Below are positions 50,837 through 59,207 of a stretch of 64,000 nucleotides of DNA, in pieces. The stretch comes from Telluria beijingensis (GTDB lineage Bacteria > Pseudomonadota > Gammaproteobacteria > Burkholderiales > Burkholderiaceae_D), in the NCBI RefSeq assembly GCF_030770395.1, contig NZ_CP132480.1, positions 1,287,334 to 1,351,333 of the forward strand, written 5' to 3'. The notes beneath the pieces were generated by a model, which ran no database searches, had not been told where the DNA came from, and saw only the letters and a list, made by a program, of their open reading frames with translations. The position numbers and the translations under genes are program-made. Positions within the stretch are counted from its first letter, which is position 1, and each line of letters starts with the position of its first letter.

Positions 50837-51574
50837 TCATTCCCTGTTCCCCTGGAGGCCGGCCGCGATGCGCGCCAGCTTGGCCGCATAGCCCGGATCG
50901 GTCGCATAGCCGCCGCGCGCCAGTCCCTCGGCGAAAGCCCGGGCATCGCCGCCGGTGTTCAGGGCGCCGCGATAGCGCGGGTTGTCGCTCAACACGCGCG
51001 CATAGTCCTGGAATGCGCTGGCGGCGTCCGGATAGGCGCGGAAGCGTTCGCGTGTCTTGATGGCGGCGCCGTTCACGTATTCGGTGGTGGTCGATTCGCC
51101 GCTGGCGCCCTCCCAGCTGGCGCCGGCCTTGATCCCGAACAGGTTGTGGCTGCTCGCGCCTTCCGCCGTGCGCAGCGGGCGCTGGCCCCAGCCCGATTCC
51201 AGCGCGGCGTGGGCCTGCACCAGTTCAGGCGCCACGCCCAGGCGTTCGGCCGCCTGGCGCGCCCAGGGGGCGATGCTGTCCAAAAACGCCTGCTGCTCGG
51301 GCGTGCCGGCGGCCGCCGCATCGACGCCATGTTCTTCAGGGTTCATGATGAGGCCTTGCGCGCGCAGGCGCAGCATGGCGCCTTCGGCGCTCAGGCTGCT
51401 GGCCGCGCCGCCATCCGTGTCGCCATGCTGGATGTAGGCGTTCACTTCGTCTTGCAGTTCGCTGAACAGGCGGCCGAAGCTGGCGTCGCCGCCGCCCAGG
51501 GCGGCGGTCGGGCGGGTAGCAATGGTCGCCGCGGTCGCCGCCGTCGGCGCGATCGTGAAATCAGCGTGGCGCAT
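50837..51574 (-). CDS. FlgJ-type peptidoglycan hydrolase (glucosaminidase domain as a separate protein)
   Basis: This protein of about 245 residues matches the C-terminal hydrolase half of FlgJ, which opens the wall for the rod. The core HAALESGWGQRPLRTAEG carries the expected catalytic Glu, followed by SSHNLFGIKAGASWEG and FRAYPDAASAFQDYARVL. The rod-binding half is a separate gene at 43729-44076. The ATG at 51574 has GAGG nine bases upstream; an ATG at 51583 is also in frame. It overlaps the flgN end. No signal peptide is seen, consistent with export by the flagellar apparatus like FlgJ. Confidence 0.88.
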   Translation of the reverse strand: MRHADFTIAPTAATAATIATRPTAALGGGDASFGRLFSELQDEVNAYIQHGDTDGGAASSLSAEGAMLRLRAQGLIMNPEEHGVDAAAAGTPEQQAFLDSIAPWARQAAERLGVAPELVQAHAALESGWGQRPLRTAEGASSHNLFGIKAGASWEGASGESTTTEYVNGAAIKTRERFRAYPDAASAFQDYARVLSDNPRYRGALNTGGDARAFAEGLARGGYATDPGYAAKLARIAAGLQGNRE

Positions 51575-51989
51575 AGGTGCCATCCTCGCCGTGCAACACG
51601 CGCTGCATCGTGGAATATTGGTCGGCCAGCAGCTGGCCGTTGCGGGCGGTCGCTTCCTTGCAGGCGCGCACGATGCCTTCCAGCTCGCGCCAGCCCGCCT
51701 CGAACACCACGCGCGCGGCCGGGACGAGGCTGGCCATGTACTGGTCCATCGTGGCCTGCGGGCCGAGCAGGGCGCGCACCAGTTGCAGGCGCTGCTGGCG
51801 CCGCGCTTCCATGTTTTCCAGTAGCGGCGCCAGGCCGTCGGCCAGCGCGGTCAGCTCGGCGCTGCGATGTCGCACGGCGGCCTCGAACTGCTTTTCGAGC
51901 AGGGTGTGGATGGTGGCGGCCTCGGCCAGGTCGAGGTTTACGCCCTCGAGCAGCAGGCCATTGGCCTGGGCGCGGGTCAGGGTCGCCAT
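51561..51989 (-). CDS. flgN: Flagellar export chaperone FlgN
   Basis: FlgN is the cytoplasmic chaperone for FlgK and FlgL. The 142-residue protein is almost entirely helical and charged, with the FlgN-like pattern of an N-terminal helix (EAATIHTLLEKQFEAAVRHR) and a C-terminal amphipathic helix (RVVFEAGWRELEGIVRACKE). Sequence identity in this family is low, so the call rests on length, helicity and its position right after flgM. Confidence 0.8.
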   Translation of the reverse strand: MATLTRAQANGLLLEGVNLDLAEAATIHTLLEKQFEAAVRHRSAELTALADGLAPLLENMEARRQQRLQLVRALLGPQATMDQYMASLVPAARVVFEAGWRELEGIVRACKEATARNGQLLADQYSTMQRVLHGEDGTYAPR

Positions 51990-51990
51990 G

Positions 51991-52263
51991 CTAGCGGCCT
52001 CCGTGGAATTTCTGGATCAGGCCCGCCAGCCGGCCCGGGTCGAACGGCAGTTCGCCGCGCGCCAGCGCATCGCGCAGCTCGGCCACGCGGGCGGCGTCGA
52101 AGTCGGGCATGGCGCGCAGCGCTTCGGCCGCCGGTTTCAGGACTTCGGACTGCAAGGCGGCGTTGGGCGCCGCCGGGGCGTCGAGCTGGACCGGGGCCGG
52201 CGCGGCCTGGCCGCCGGCGCTGACGGTAGCGACGGCGCCGCTGGATGAGCCTGTGATTTTCAT
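51991..52263 (-). CDS. flgM: Anti-sigma-28 factor FlgM
   Basis: FlgM binds FliA and holds it inactive until the hook is complete, then is exported. The 90-residue protein has the poorly structured N-terminus and the conserved C-terminal sigma-binding helices (FDAARVAELRDALARGELPF, then LAGLIQKFH). The ATG at 52263 has GAGGTAA upstream, the best ribosome-binding site here; a longer frame exists but adds only a basic stretch. It lies one base before flgN and 29 bases after motB. Confidence 0.88.
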   Translation of the reverse strand: MKITGSSSGAVATVSAGGQAAPAPVQLDAPAAPNAALQSEVLKPAAEALRAMPDFDAARVAELRDALARGELPFDPGRLAGLIQKFHGGR

Positions 52264-52292
52264 GCGGTTACCTCGGGATTTGGCGTGGATCG

Positions 52293-53240
52293 TCATGGCG
52301 TTTTCGGCAGTTGGCCGCGCAGTTCTTCCAGCGCGGCCGCGTCCGGCATGGTGACGGTGGCGCCGCTGCCCAGCGCCGTGCCGTTGCTGCCGGGGGCGCC
52401 GAACATGCTCGCCACCGCGCGCGACTGGGCGCTGGTCAGGATCAGGAGTTCGATGCGGCGGTTCATGCCACCCAGCGGGTCGTCCGGATGCAGCGGGCCG
52501 CGGTCGGCCATGCCCACCACCTGCAGGATGGTGGAACTTTGCATGCCGCCGGTGAGCAACTGGGCGCGCGCGGCCAGCGCGCGGTCGGTCGACAGCGCCC
52601 AGTTCGAGTAGCCGCCCTTGTCGGGGCCGGCATAGCGGCTGGAATCGGTGTGGCCGACGATCAGCATCTGGTTGCGCATCTGGGCGAACAGCGGGCCCAT
52701 CTTTTGCAGCAGGCGCGCGAAGCGGCCGGTGGGCAGCGCGCTGCCGCGCATGAACATGCCCTGTTGATCGGTATCGTGCAGCATCACGCGCAAGCCATAG
52801 GGCGTGACGACGGTGGCCAGGTTGGCGGCCAGGCCGGCGTTCACCGACAGTTCGGTCAGCGCCTTCGACAGGGCGGCCAGGTCGGACGGCGTCTCGTAGG
52901 CGACCTTCGGCGCGCTCGGGCTGCCCGGATTGCTGGTGCCGGCATTGCCGGTGCGCGGCACCTCGAAGCGCTCGATCAGGCTGCCGCTCGGCTCGCTGGC
53001 GATGGCCGGCTTCTGGCCTTGTCCCTCGAGCATGCCGCTGTCGGTGGCGTCGCGCACGATCGCCTTCAGGTTCTGCTGCTCGCGCGCGGCGATCAGCCAC
53101 AGCACCAGGAACAGGGCCATCAGCGCCAGGCAGAAGTCGGCGAACGCGACTTTCCAGGCGCCGCCGTGCTCGTCGTGCTGGTGCTTGCCGCCGCCGCGCT
53201 TGACGATGGTCGATTCGTGCTTGTCGTTCGGTTTCGACAC
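52293..53240 (-). CDS. motB: Flagellar motor stator protein MotB
   Basis: MotB anchors the stator to peptidoglycan and couples ion flow to torque. The 315-residue protein has one transmembrane helix at about 32-50 (AFADFCLALMALFLVLWLI) with Asp35 as the proton-accepting residue, and an OmpA-type C-terminal domain with GHTDSSRYAG and GMNRRIELLI. The length matches E. coli MotB (308). It starts three bases after motA. Its place after fliA-motA is the order of the lateral-flagellar genes lafS-lafT-lafU. Confidence 0.94.
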   Translation of the reverse strand: MSKPNDKHESTIVKRGGGKHQHDEHGGAWKVAFADFCLALMALFLVLWLIAAREQQNLKAIVRDATDSGMLEGQGQKPAIASEPSGSLIERFEVPRTGNAGTSNPGSPSAPKVAYETPSDLAALSKALTELSVNAGLAANLATVVTPYGLRVMLHDTDQQGMFMRGSALPTGRFARLLQKMGPLFAQMRNQMLIVGHTDSSRYAGPDKGGYSNWALSTDRALAARAQLLTGGMQSSTILQVVGMADRGPLHPDDPLGGMNRRIELLILTSAQSRAVASMFGAPGSNGTALGSGATVTMPDAAALEELRGQLPKTP

Positions 53241-53243
53241 GTG

Positions 53244-54155
53244 TTACCCCGTCATGCGGTCGCTGCCGCGGCGCCGCTTGTTCTGCGATTCGTCCTCGCC
53301 GCCCATGGCGTTGATCCACTGTTCCAGTTGGGCGAAGCTGGGCTTGGTATTGAGCTGGATCAGGCGCCGCCCGGCGTCGATCGCCAGCAGGGCCGGCTTG
53401 CCGGCCACGTGGGTGCACAGCACCACCTTCACTGTCTCCATGGTCGAGGCGTCGGAATTCACGGTCTGCTTCATCAGGTTGGCCAGCGGCTCCAGCACGC
53501 CGTAGCAGAAGAAGATGCCGATGAAGGTGCCGACCATGGCCGCGCCGACCTTCTCGGCGATCTCGCCCGAATCGGCGCCGCCCGAGACCGAGAACATGGC
53601 CATCACGATGCCCAGCACCGCGGCCAGGATGCCGAAGCCCGGCATCGCCTCGGCGATCTTCTGCAGCGATTTCGAGGGCTGGGTCAGCTCTTCGTGGATG
53701 GCTTCCAGTTCCTGCTCCAGCACGCCTTCGAGCTCATGGGCGTTGATCTTGCCCATCGCCATCAGGCGGAAATTGTCGACGATGAAGGCCAGCAGCTTCG
53801 GTTCGTCCAGGATCAGCGGATAGCGCTGGAACAGCGGGCTTTCGGCCGGCGCCTCGACGTGGGCGTCCAGGGCCTTCAGGCCGCCGGCCGCGGTCTGCAG
53901 CAGTTCGTACATCAGGAGCAGCAGCTGGCGCTGGAATTCCGAATCGTGCTTCTTGCGCGCCGCCACTTTCTTGAGCTGGTGTCCCATCTCGGCCAGCACG
54001 TGCCGCGGATTGCCCAGCACCAGGGCGCCCAGGGCGGCGCCGCCGATGATCAGGATCTCGACCGGGTGGAAGATCGCGGAGAAGGTGCCTCCCATCATCG
54101 TGAAACCGCCGAAGACGGCGCCGAGCACGATGGCGATACCGAGTAGTTGCTGCAT
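53244..54155 (-). CDS. motA: Flagellar motor stator protein MotA
   Basis: MotA is the four-helix stator subunit. The 303-residue protein begins MQQLLGIAIVLGAVFGGFTM and has HPVEILIIGGAALGALVLGN as the second helix, a cytoplasmic loop, and MPGFGILAAVLGIVMAMFS with conserved Pro172. The pattern is that of proton-driven MotA of E. coli (about 295 residues). It starts 36 bases after fliA. Confidence 0.94.
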   Translation of the reverse strand: MQQLLGIAIVLGAVFGGFTMMGGTFSAIFHPVEILIIGGAALGALVLGNPRHVLAEMGHQLKKVAARKKHDSEFQRQLLLLMYELLQTAAGGLKALDAHVEAPAESPLFQRYPLILDEPKLLAFIVDNFRLMAMGKINAHELEGVLEQELEAIHEELTQPSKSLQKIAEAMPGFGILAAVLGIVMAMFSVSGGADSGEIAEKVGAAMVGTFIGIFFCYGVLEPLANLMKQTVNSDASTMETVKVVLCTHVAGKPALLAIDAGRRLIQLNTKPSFAQLEQWINAMGGEDESQNKRRRGSDRMTG

Positions 54156-54191
54156 GACGTAGGCCTTTCTGGCTTTTCTCTGTTATTCGGT

Positions 54192-54941
54192 TCAGTCGCG
54201 CTGCAGCGCGGCCTTCATCTTGGCCAGCGCGCTCTTGTTGAGCTGGCAGACACGGGCGTCGGACAGGTCGAGCACGGCGGCGATTTCCTTGTAGCTCAAT
54301 TCGAACTCGTAGATCATCTGGATCACGCGCTGCTCCTTTTCGTTGAGGCTCGACAGCACCTGTTCCAGGCTGCGCCGCACCATGAACTGCTCTTCGGGCC
54401 CGGGGGCATGGTGGGCTTCGGCGACCGCTTCCTGCAGCATTTCATCGAAACTCAGCATTTCCTCGGCGCTGTCGTCGAGCAGATACTGTCGATACGCTTC
54501 GGCGGACAGGCCCAGCGCCTGCGCCGCTTCCTTCTCGTTCGGCTCGCGCCCCAGGCTGCGGGTCAGAGCGCGCAAGGCGTCGCGCTGGCGGTGGCTGTCC
54601 TGGCGCACGGCGCGCGGACGCCAATCCTGGCGCCGCAGCTCGTCGAGGATGGCGCCGCGCACGCGCAGCGCCGCATAGCTCGAAAAGCCGGTATCCGGCT
54701 GGCCGTAGCGGCGCAGCGCCTCCAGCAGGCCCATCAGGCCGATCTGTTCCATGTCGTCGCGCCCCAGCGCGCCCGAGACCTGGCTGCCGAGCTGGCGCGC
54801 GATGCGCTTGACCAGCGGCGCATAGGCCAGCAGGTGGCGTCCCTCTTCCTGCGCGCTCATGCCGGATGCGGCCTGCGCCTCGCCATATTCGGCATAGGCG
54901 GCGCCGGGGGCGACGTCGAGGTAGTCGGTCATATAGGCCAC
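54192..54941 (-). CDS. fliA: RNA polymerase sigma factor FliA (sigma-28)
   Basis: FliA transcribes late flagellar genes. The 249-residue protein has region 2 (HLLAYAPLVKRIARQLGS, MEQIGLMGLLEALRRY, FSSYAALRVRGAILDELRRQ) and region 4 (LNEKEQRVIQMIYEFELSYK, IAAVLDLSDARVCQLNKSAL). The first codon is GTG at 54941 with AGGTG upstream; an ATG at 54932 is also in frame. It lies between fliL and motA, the position of lafS in lateral systems. Its antagonist FlgM is encoded downstream in the same run. Confidence 0.94.
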   Translation of the reverse strand: MAYMTDYLDVAPGAAYAEYGEAQAASGMSAQEEGRHLLAYAPLVKRIARQLGSQVSGALGRDDMEQIGLMGLLEALRRYGQPDTGFSSYAALRVRGAILDELRRQDWRPRAVRQDSHRQRDALRALTRSLGREPNEKEAAQALGLSAEAYRQYLLDDSAEEMLSFDEMLQEAVAEAHHAPGPEEQFMVRRSLEQVLSSLNEKEQRVIQMIYEFELSYKEIAAVLDLSDARVCQLNKSALAKMKAALQRD

Positions 54942-54962
54942 GTGGTCACCTGGCGGATCGCG

Positions 54963-55412
54963 TCACTCGATGATCAGCTTGCCGACCATGACTTCGGAAA
55001 ACGGCTTGATGTGGTTTTCCTTTTCATAGTTGGCGTTGAATACCTTGTTCAGCTCGGACGCGTACTGGTCCACCGTCATCGCCGAGGCCTCGGCCAGCGT
55101 GCGCGCCGACAGCGCCGACACGGCGATGCTGCGCAGCAGCGGCAGCTGTTCCTTGGCTTCCTTCTCCTCGGCCGGGGTGGTGGCCAGCACCAGGTCGACC
55201 GACAGGTAGTGCGCGGCCTGGTCGTTCGGCGCGCGGCGCAGCATGACGATCACCTTGTCCAGCGTGACGTACTTGGTCGGTTTCTTTTCCGGAGCCGGCC
55301 GGGCTTCGGCGCCGGCGGCCGGGGCCGGGCTCATGTACCACATGGCGCCGCCCGCGGCGGCGGCGGCCGCCACGGCGACAGCGGCGAAGGCGATGATCAG
55401 TTTTGCTTTCAT
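54963..55412 (-). CDS. fliL: Flagellar basal body-associated protein FliL
   Basis: FliL is a single-pass inner-membrane protein that supports stator function. The 149-residue protein has one N-terminal helix (about 5-27), an Ala/Pro stretch, and the periplasmic family region KYVTLDKVIVMLRRAPNDQA ... EVMVGKLIIE. It overlaps the fliK stop (ATGA). Confidence 0.9.
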   Translation of the reverse strand: MKAKLIIAFAAVAVAAAAAAGGAMWYMSPAPAAGAEARPAPEKKPTKYVTLDKVIVMLRRAPNDQAAHYLSVDLVLATTPAEEKEAKEQLPLLRSIAVSALSARTLAEASAMTVDQYASELNKVFNANYEKENHIKPFSEVMVGKLIIE

Positions 55413-56608
55413 GGTCGTTCGCGCTCATTCATCGAAAACAGGGAACCGGCGTCGCCGGCATCGTTCAGGGCCAGGCCAGGCGTGCGCTGGCGCTGCTCTT
55501 CTTGTTCCTGCTGGCGGCCGCGGCCCTGGGCATCGGCGCCGGGCTGGCCGGACGGCTGCTGGCCGGCCTGGCTGCTGGCCTGGGCGCGCGGGGTCTCGCT
55601 CACGCTCACCGCCACGTTGGCGTACTGGCGGCCGGCGAGGTCGTTGCGCAGGCTGTCGCTGACCGTGTTCAGCTGGCGCAGCACCTCGCTATTGGAGGCG
55701 GCGATATGCACTTCGAGGTTGCCGCCGCTGTGGCGCACCGAGATGTCGATCCGGCCCAGCATCGGCGGCTCGAGGCGGATCGTCGCCTGTTCTTGCCCGC
55801 GGCCGAGCTGCAGCTGGAGCCGCTCGCCGAGCGCTTCGTGCAGGGTCTGGCGCCAGGCGGCCGGCGGGCCGGCGAGGGTCACGCTGTCGGCGCCGCGCAT
55901 GGTCGCCGCCTGGCCGGTGGCGGCGGCTGCGCCGGTCGTTGGCGTCGTGGCGGTGGCCGTGGACGCGGCGTCGGCGCCATCGGCCTCGGCGGCGACGGTA
56001 ACGGCTGCCGCCGGCGCGGCCGGGGTCGTGCTTGCTGCGTTTGCCGCCGGTACAGGTGCGGCCGGGGCCGGGGCCGGGGCGTTCGCCATCGCCGCGGCAA
56101 GCTCGACACGCGGCGCGGCCGGCGCGGCTGGCGTGGCGGCCGGCAGCGGCAGCGGCAGGGCAGGGACATCGGCGGCGCTGCGGGCGGCGGCCTGTAGCGG
56201 CGCGTCGACGTCGGGCGGTGCATCGGTGGCGGCTGCCTGGTCGGCGACGCCGGCCTTGGCGCCCGGCATCGCCATCATCATGGCCGGCAGCGCGGCCGGC
56301 GCGGCCTGCGGCGTCATCGCGGCCAGCAGGGCGTCGAGCGCGGGCGCTTCGAGGGCGAGGGTATCGTCCGCCGGCTCGGCCGGGTCTTCCGGCGCGGCCG
56401 CAGGGGCCTCGCCGGTTGCCAGCGCCGGATCGACGTCGGGCAGCGCGCCATCCAGGGCGATCCAGTGCTCGAACGGCAGCGTCCCGGCGATCATGGGGGC
56501 GGGCAGGCCCGCGAGCGCGGTCGCGGGCGCCGGCTCCTGCGGCGCGCCGGCAACGGCGTTCATGGCGGCGGTCATCGTATTCATCGCGCTATTCATCGAG
56601 AAGTTCAT
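55409..56608 (-). CDS. fliK: Flagellar hook-length control protein FliK
   Basis: FliK measures hook length and switches export from hook to filament substrates. The 399-residue protein has a long Ala/Pro-rich, Met-containing N-terminal region (to about 250) and the conserved C-terminal FliK domain: LQLQLGRGQEQATIRLEPPM, then LGRIDISVRHSGGNLEVHIA and LRNDLAGRQYANVAVSVSE. The low-complexity region is typical of the ruler part. It overlaps fliT by four bases at its start and fliL at its end. Confidence 0.9.
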   Translation of the reverse strand: MNFSMNSAMNTMTAAMNAVAGAPQEPAPATALAGLPAPMIAGTLPFEHWIALDGALPDVDPALATGEAPAAAPEDPAEPADDTLALEAPALDALLAAMTPQAAPAALPAMMMAMPGAKAGVADQAAATDAPPDVDAPLQAAARSAADVPALPLPLPAATPAAPAAPRVELAAAMANAPAPAPAAPVPAANAASTTPAAPAAAVTVAAEADGADAASTATATTPTTGAAAATGQAATMRGADSVTLAGPPAAWRQTLHEALGERLQLQLGRGQEQATIRLEPPMLGRIDISVRHSGGNLEVHIAASNSEVLRQLNTVSDSLRNDLAGRQYANVAVSVSETPRAQASSQAGQQPSGQPGADAQGRGRQQEQEEQRQRTPGLALNDAGDAGSLFSMNERERP

Positions 56609-56922
56609 CGTGGCGTGCTACCTGATTCGAGTTCGCCCGCGAGGGCATAGGCCATCCAGCCTTCCTTGTTGTCGCGCATCTCGCCCAACTGCGCCTCGAG
56701 CTGGGCGGCGGCCGCGGCGGCGGCGCTGGCGGCGCCGTCGTGGGCCGCACGCAGCCTGGCGTGGGCGGCGCGTTCGCGCGCGCTCCAGGCGCCGTGCGCG
56801 GCCAGCGCCTGTAGCTGCGGCGCCAGCTCGCGCACGGCGCACTCCAGCAGTTCCCAGTCGGCGCGCGCGCCGGCATCGATCAGGCGCGCGGCCAGGCGCT
56901 CGATGGCGGCGCTCCTATCCAT
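56605..56922 (-). CDS. fliT: Flagellar chaperone FliT-like protein
   Basis: This 105-residue helical protein lies between fliS and fliK, where FliT (the FliD chaperone) is expected. It begins MDRSAAIERLAARLIDAGAR, is strongly helical, and ends NKEGWMAYALAGELESGS. Sequence identity to FliT cannot be judged by eye; the call rests on size, helicity and neighbourhood. The ATG at 56922 overlaps the fliS end by eight bases, and the longer frame through fliS is a shadow. Confidence 0.65.
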   Translation of the reverse strand: MDRSAAIERLAARLIDAGARADWELLECAVRELAPQLQALAAHGAWSARERAAHARLRAAHDGAASAAAAAAAQLEAQLGEMRDNKEGWMAYALAGELESGSTPR

Positions 56923-57304
56923 TGCGTTCCTGGACGCCTTTCCAGCCCTGGCGGATGGTGGTGAGCACCTGCACCACTTCGTCGACCATGGCGGGATCGA
57001 GCTTGATGCCGGCGCCGTGCAGGCGGGTGGCGCAGAAATCGTAGATGCGCGCCAGGTTGGCCACGGTCTCGCCGCCGCTCTCGAAGTCGAGCGAGCTCGA
57101 CAGGCCATTGATGATCTCGACGCATTTGTCGATGCTGGCGGCCTTGGCTTCATAGCGGCGCGCGACGATGTGGGCGCGGGCGCGCGCCAGTTCGTCGAGC
57201 AGGCCGTCGGTCAGCAGCAGCACCAGCTCGACCGGCGAGGCGCGCGAGGTCTGCGCATCCAGGTTGACGGCGTGGTAGCTGCCGTAGGCTTCCTGATAGG
57301 ACAT
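56915..57304 (-). CDS. fliS: Flagellar export chaperone FliS
   Basis: FliS binds flagellin in the cytosol. The 129-residue protein has MSYQEAYGSYHAVNLDAQTS, the PVELVLLLTDGLLDELARAR helix and DKCVEIINGLSSSLDFESGG, the FliS core. Length matches E. coli FliS (136). It starts 15 bases after fliD. Confidence 0.93.
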   Translation of the reverse strand: MSYQEAYGSYHAVNLDAQTSRASPVELVLLLTDGLLDELARARAHIVARRYEAKAASIDKCVEIINGLSSSLDFESGGETVANLARIYDFCATRLHGAGIKLDPAMVDEVVQVLTTIRQGWKGVQERNG

Positions 57305-57319
57305 GGTGGTCTGGCTTTC

Positions 57320-58711
57320 TTAATTTTTGTCGTTGCCGAACAGGGCGTCGAACAGGGTCACGTTGTAGTTCATCATGCCTTGCATGGTCTGCAGCTCCGT
57401 GTACTGGCGCAGGTAGCGGTCGTAGGCGGCCTTGTGCTGCTGGTCGAGCGTGGCCTGGCGGTCCACCAGCCGCGATTGCAGGCTGCCGTTCTGGTCGCGG
57501 CGCTGCTTGATCTGGCCGTCGACGGTGTTGCTCCAGGATTTCAGGTATTTGTCGAGTTCGCCGGCGACGCCGGTCGGGGTGCTGGCCGAGGCCGCGCCGA
57601 TCACCGCGTCCAGGCCGTTCGGGTTGCGCGCCAGCTGGGCCAGCAGGCGGTCGCTGTCCACCTCGAGCGTGCCCTTGCGGTTGGCGATGATGCCGTAGCT
57701 GGCCAGCGATTCGCCGCTGCCCGGGCGCAGCAGGGCGGTCAGGCGGTCGTTGAGCGCGCGCACGCCGCCGTCCCTGGCGAAGGCGCCGTCGTCGGCCTTG
57801 GTAGCAGGGTCGCCGCCATCGGTCAGCTTGTCGAGGACGGTCCTGAGCTTGTTGAAGGCATCCACGAAGGCCTGCACATTGGCGGTGGTGGCCTTGTCGT
57901 CCGGGCCCACGGTCAGCGTGACCGGCGCCGCGCCGCTGGCGTGCGCCTTGGTGAAGGTCATCTTGACGCCGTCGATGGCGGTGAAGGTATTGCTGGCCTG
58001 GGTGATCGCGGTGCCGCCTTCGCCGCCGACGTGGATCTCGGCGTCCGCCGCCGCGACCAGGGTGCGCAGGTTGGCGTTGCCCAGCTTGTCCGCCAGCGAA
58101 TCGGCGCCGATGCTGCCCTGCAGGCCGCTGGCGTCGATGGTGATCTTCGAGGCCAGGCCGGTGTCCTTGGCGGTCAGCACCAGTTCCGAGTTGCCGTTGC
58201 CGGTATTGACCACCGAGGCCACGACCTTGCCGGCATTGCCTTCGGCGCTGTTGATGGCGGCCGCCAGCTCGCGCGGGGTCAGGTTGCGCGGGCTGGCGCC
58301 GAGGTCGACCTCGAAGCCGGGGGCGCCGCCCATATTGACGTTCAGCTTGCCGCTGACGCCGGTGGCGTTGCCGAGGCCGGCATATGCCACCTGGCTGGCC
58401 GCGGCCAGCTGCTTGACGAAGAAGGAATAGGTGCCGGCCGCCGCGGTGGCGCTGGCGCTGGCGCTGCCCATGGCGGTGTCGCCGAAGACCGCCGACTGCG
58501 CGTACATGGTCTTGTTCAGGCCGGTGAGCGAGGCCAGGCTGGCCTGGAAGGCGGAGATCGCCGAACTCAGGTCGGACAAGCCTTTCTCGGTGGCGTTGGC
58601 GGCCGCCTTGTTGGCCGTCAGGATCTGCTGGCGCGCCAGCGTGTATTTGTCGGCCAGGTCGTTCGCGGTCAGGACCGGATCGAAGGTAGGGGCGGTGATT
58701 ACAGTTGCCAT
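57320..58711 (-). CDS. fliD: Flagellar filament cap protein FliD
   Basis: FliD is the cap on which flagellin polymerises. The 463-residue protein has the N-terminal FliD_N region (DLADKYTLARQQILTANKAA ... SFFVKQLAAASQVAYAGLG) and the FliD_C region (VDSDRLLAQLARNPNGLDAV, then a helical end MMNYNVTLFDALFGNDKN). The ATG at 58711 has AAGGAGCAATTC upstream, the best ribosome-binding site of this operon; the longer frame enters fliJ. The next genes are fliS and fliT, the usual trio. A second FliD-like gene is at 38849-40177. Confidence 0.92.
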   Translation of the reverse strand: MATVITAPTFDPVLTANDLADKYTLARQQILTANKAAANATEKGLSDLSSAISAFQASLASLTGLNKTMYAQSAVFGDTAMGSASASATAAAGTYSFFVKQLAAASQVAYAGLGNATGVSGKLNVNMGGAPGFEVDLGASPRNLTPRELAAAINSAEGNAGKVVASVVNTGNGNSELVLTAKDTGLASKITIDASGLQGSIGADSLADKLGNANLRTLVAAADAEIHVGGEGGTAITQASNTFTAIDGVKMTFTKAHASGAAPVTLTVGPDDKATTANVQAFVDAFNKLRTVLDKLTDGGDPATKADDGAFARDGGVRALNDRLTALLRPGSGESLASYGIIANRKGTLEVDSDRLLAQLARNPNGLDAVIGAASASTPTGVAGELDKYLKSWSNTVDGQIKQRRDQNGSLQSRLVDRQATLDQQHKAAYDRYLRQYTELQTMQGMMNYNVTLFDALFGNDKN

Positions 58712-58745
58712 GAATTGCTCCTTGAATGGTGTGCGTGTGCTTCGC

Positions 58746-59207
58746 TCATGCCGCGGCCGAGCCGCCCGGTTTTCCGGCCATCCACGATTGGGTGGCGATA
58801 TCGTCCTCGCGCTTTCTGGTGGCGCGTTCCTGTTCGACTGCCAGCGCATCCTGCTCGCGCACCAGCACCTTGCCCAGCAGCTCGCGCCGCACCCAGGCAT
58901 CCTTCAGGCGGCCCTGGGCCACCGCCATATTCGCTTCGTGCAGCGCCAGGTCGGTGCGGTGGCTGTCGGCCAGCGCCATCACGCCCTGCTTGTAGGCGCC
59001 GCAGTTCAGGGCCAGCGCCGGGTTCAGCGCCAGCTTGGCGCCCGAGGCTCCGCTGCCTTCGGCCAGCAACGCCAGGCGCTCGAGGTTGACCTGGTAGCGC
59101 ACCCGGGTCGCTTCCTGGCTGGCCAGGTCGGCCTGCAGGCGGTCGACCTGCGTGGTGCGCAGCTGCACCAGCGTGTCCAGGCTGCGGATGGTGTTTTCAC
59201 GCTTCAT
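58746..59207 (-). CDS. fliJ: Flagellar export chaperone FliJ
   Basis: FliJ forms the stalk of the export ATPase. The 153-residue protein is a long helical hairpin: MKRENTIRSLDTLVQLRTTQ and QEATRVRYQVNLERLALLAE lead, and DAWVRRELLGKVLVREQDAL forms the return. Ends are charged as in the family. The start overlaps the fliI stop (ATGA); a longer frame is a shadow of fliI. It lies before fliD, not before fliK as in E. coli. Confidence 0.88.
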   Translation of the reverse strand: MKRENTIRSLDTLVQLRTTQVDRLQADLASQEATRVRYQVNLERLALLAEGSGASGAKLALNPALALNCGAYKQGVMALADSHRTDLALHEANMAVAQGRLKDAWVRRELLGKVLVREQDALAVEQERATRKREDDIATQSWMAGKPGGSAAA

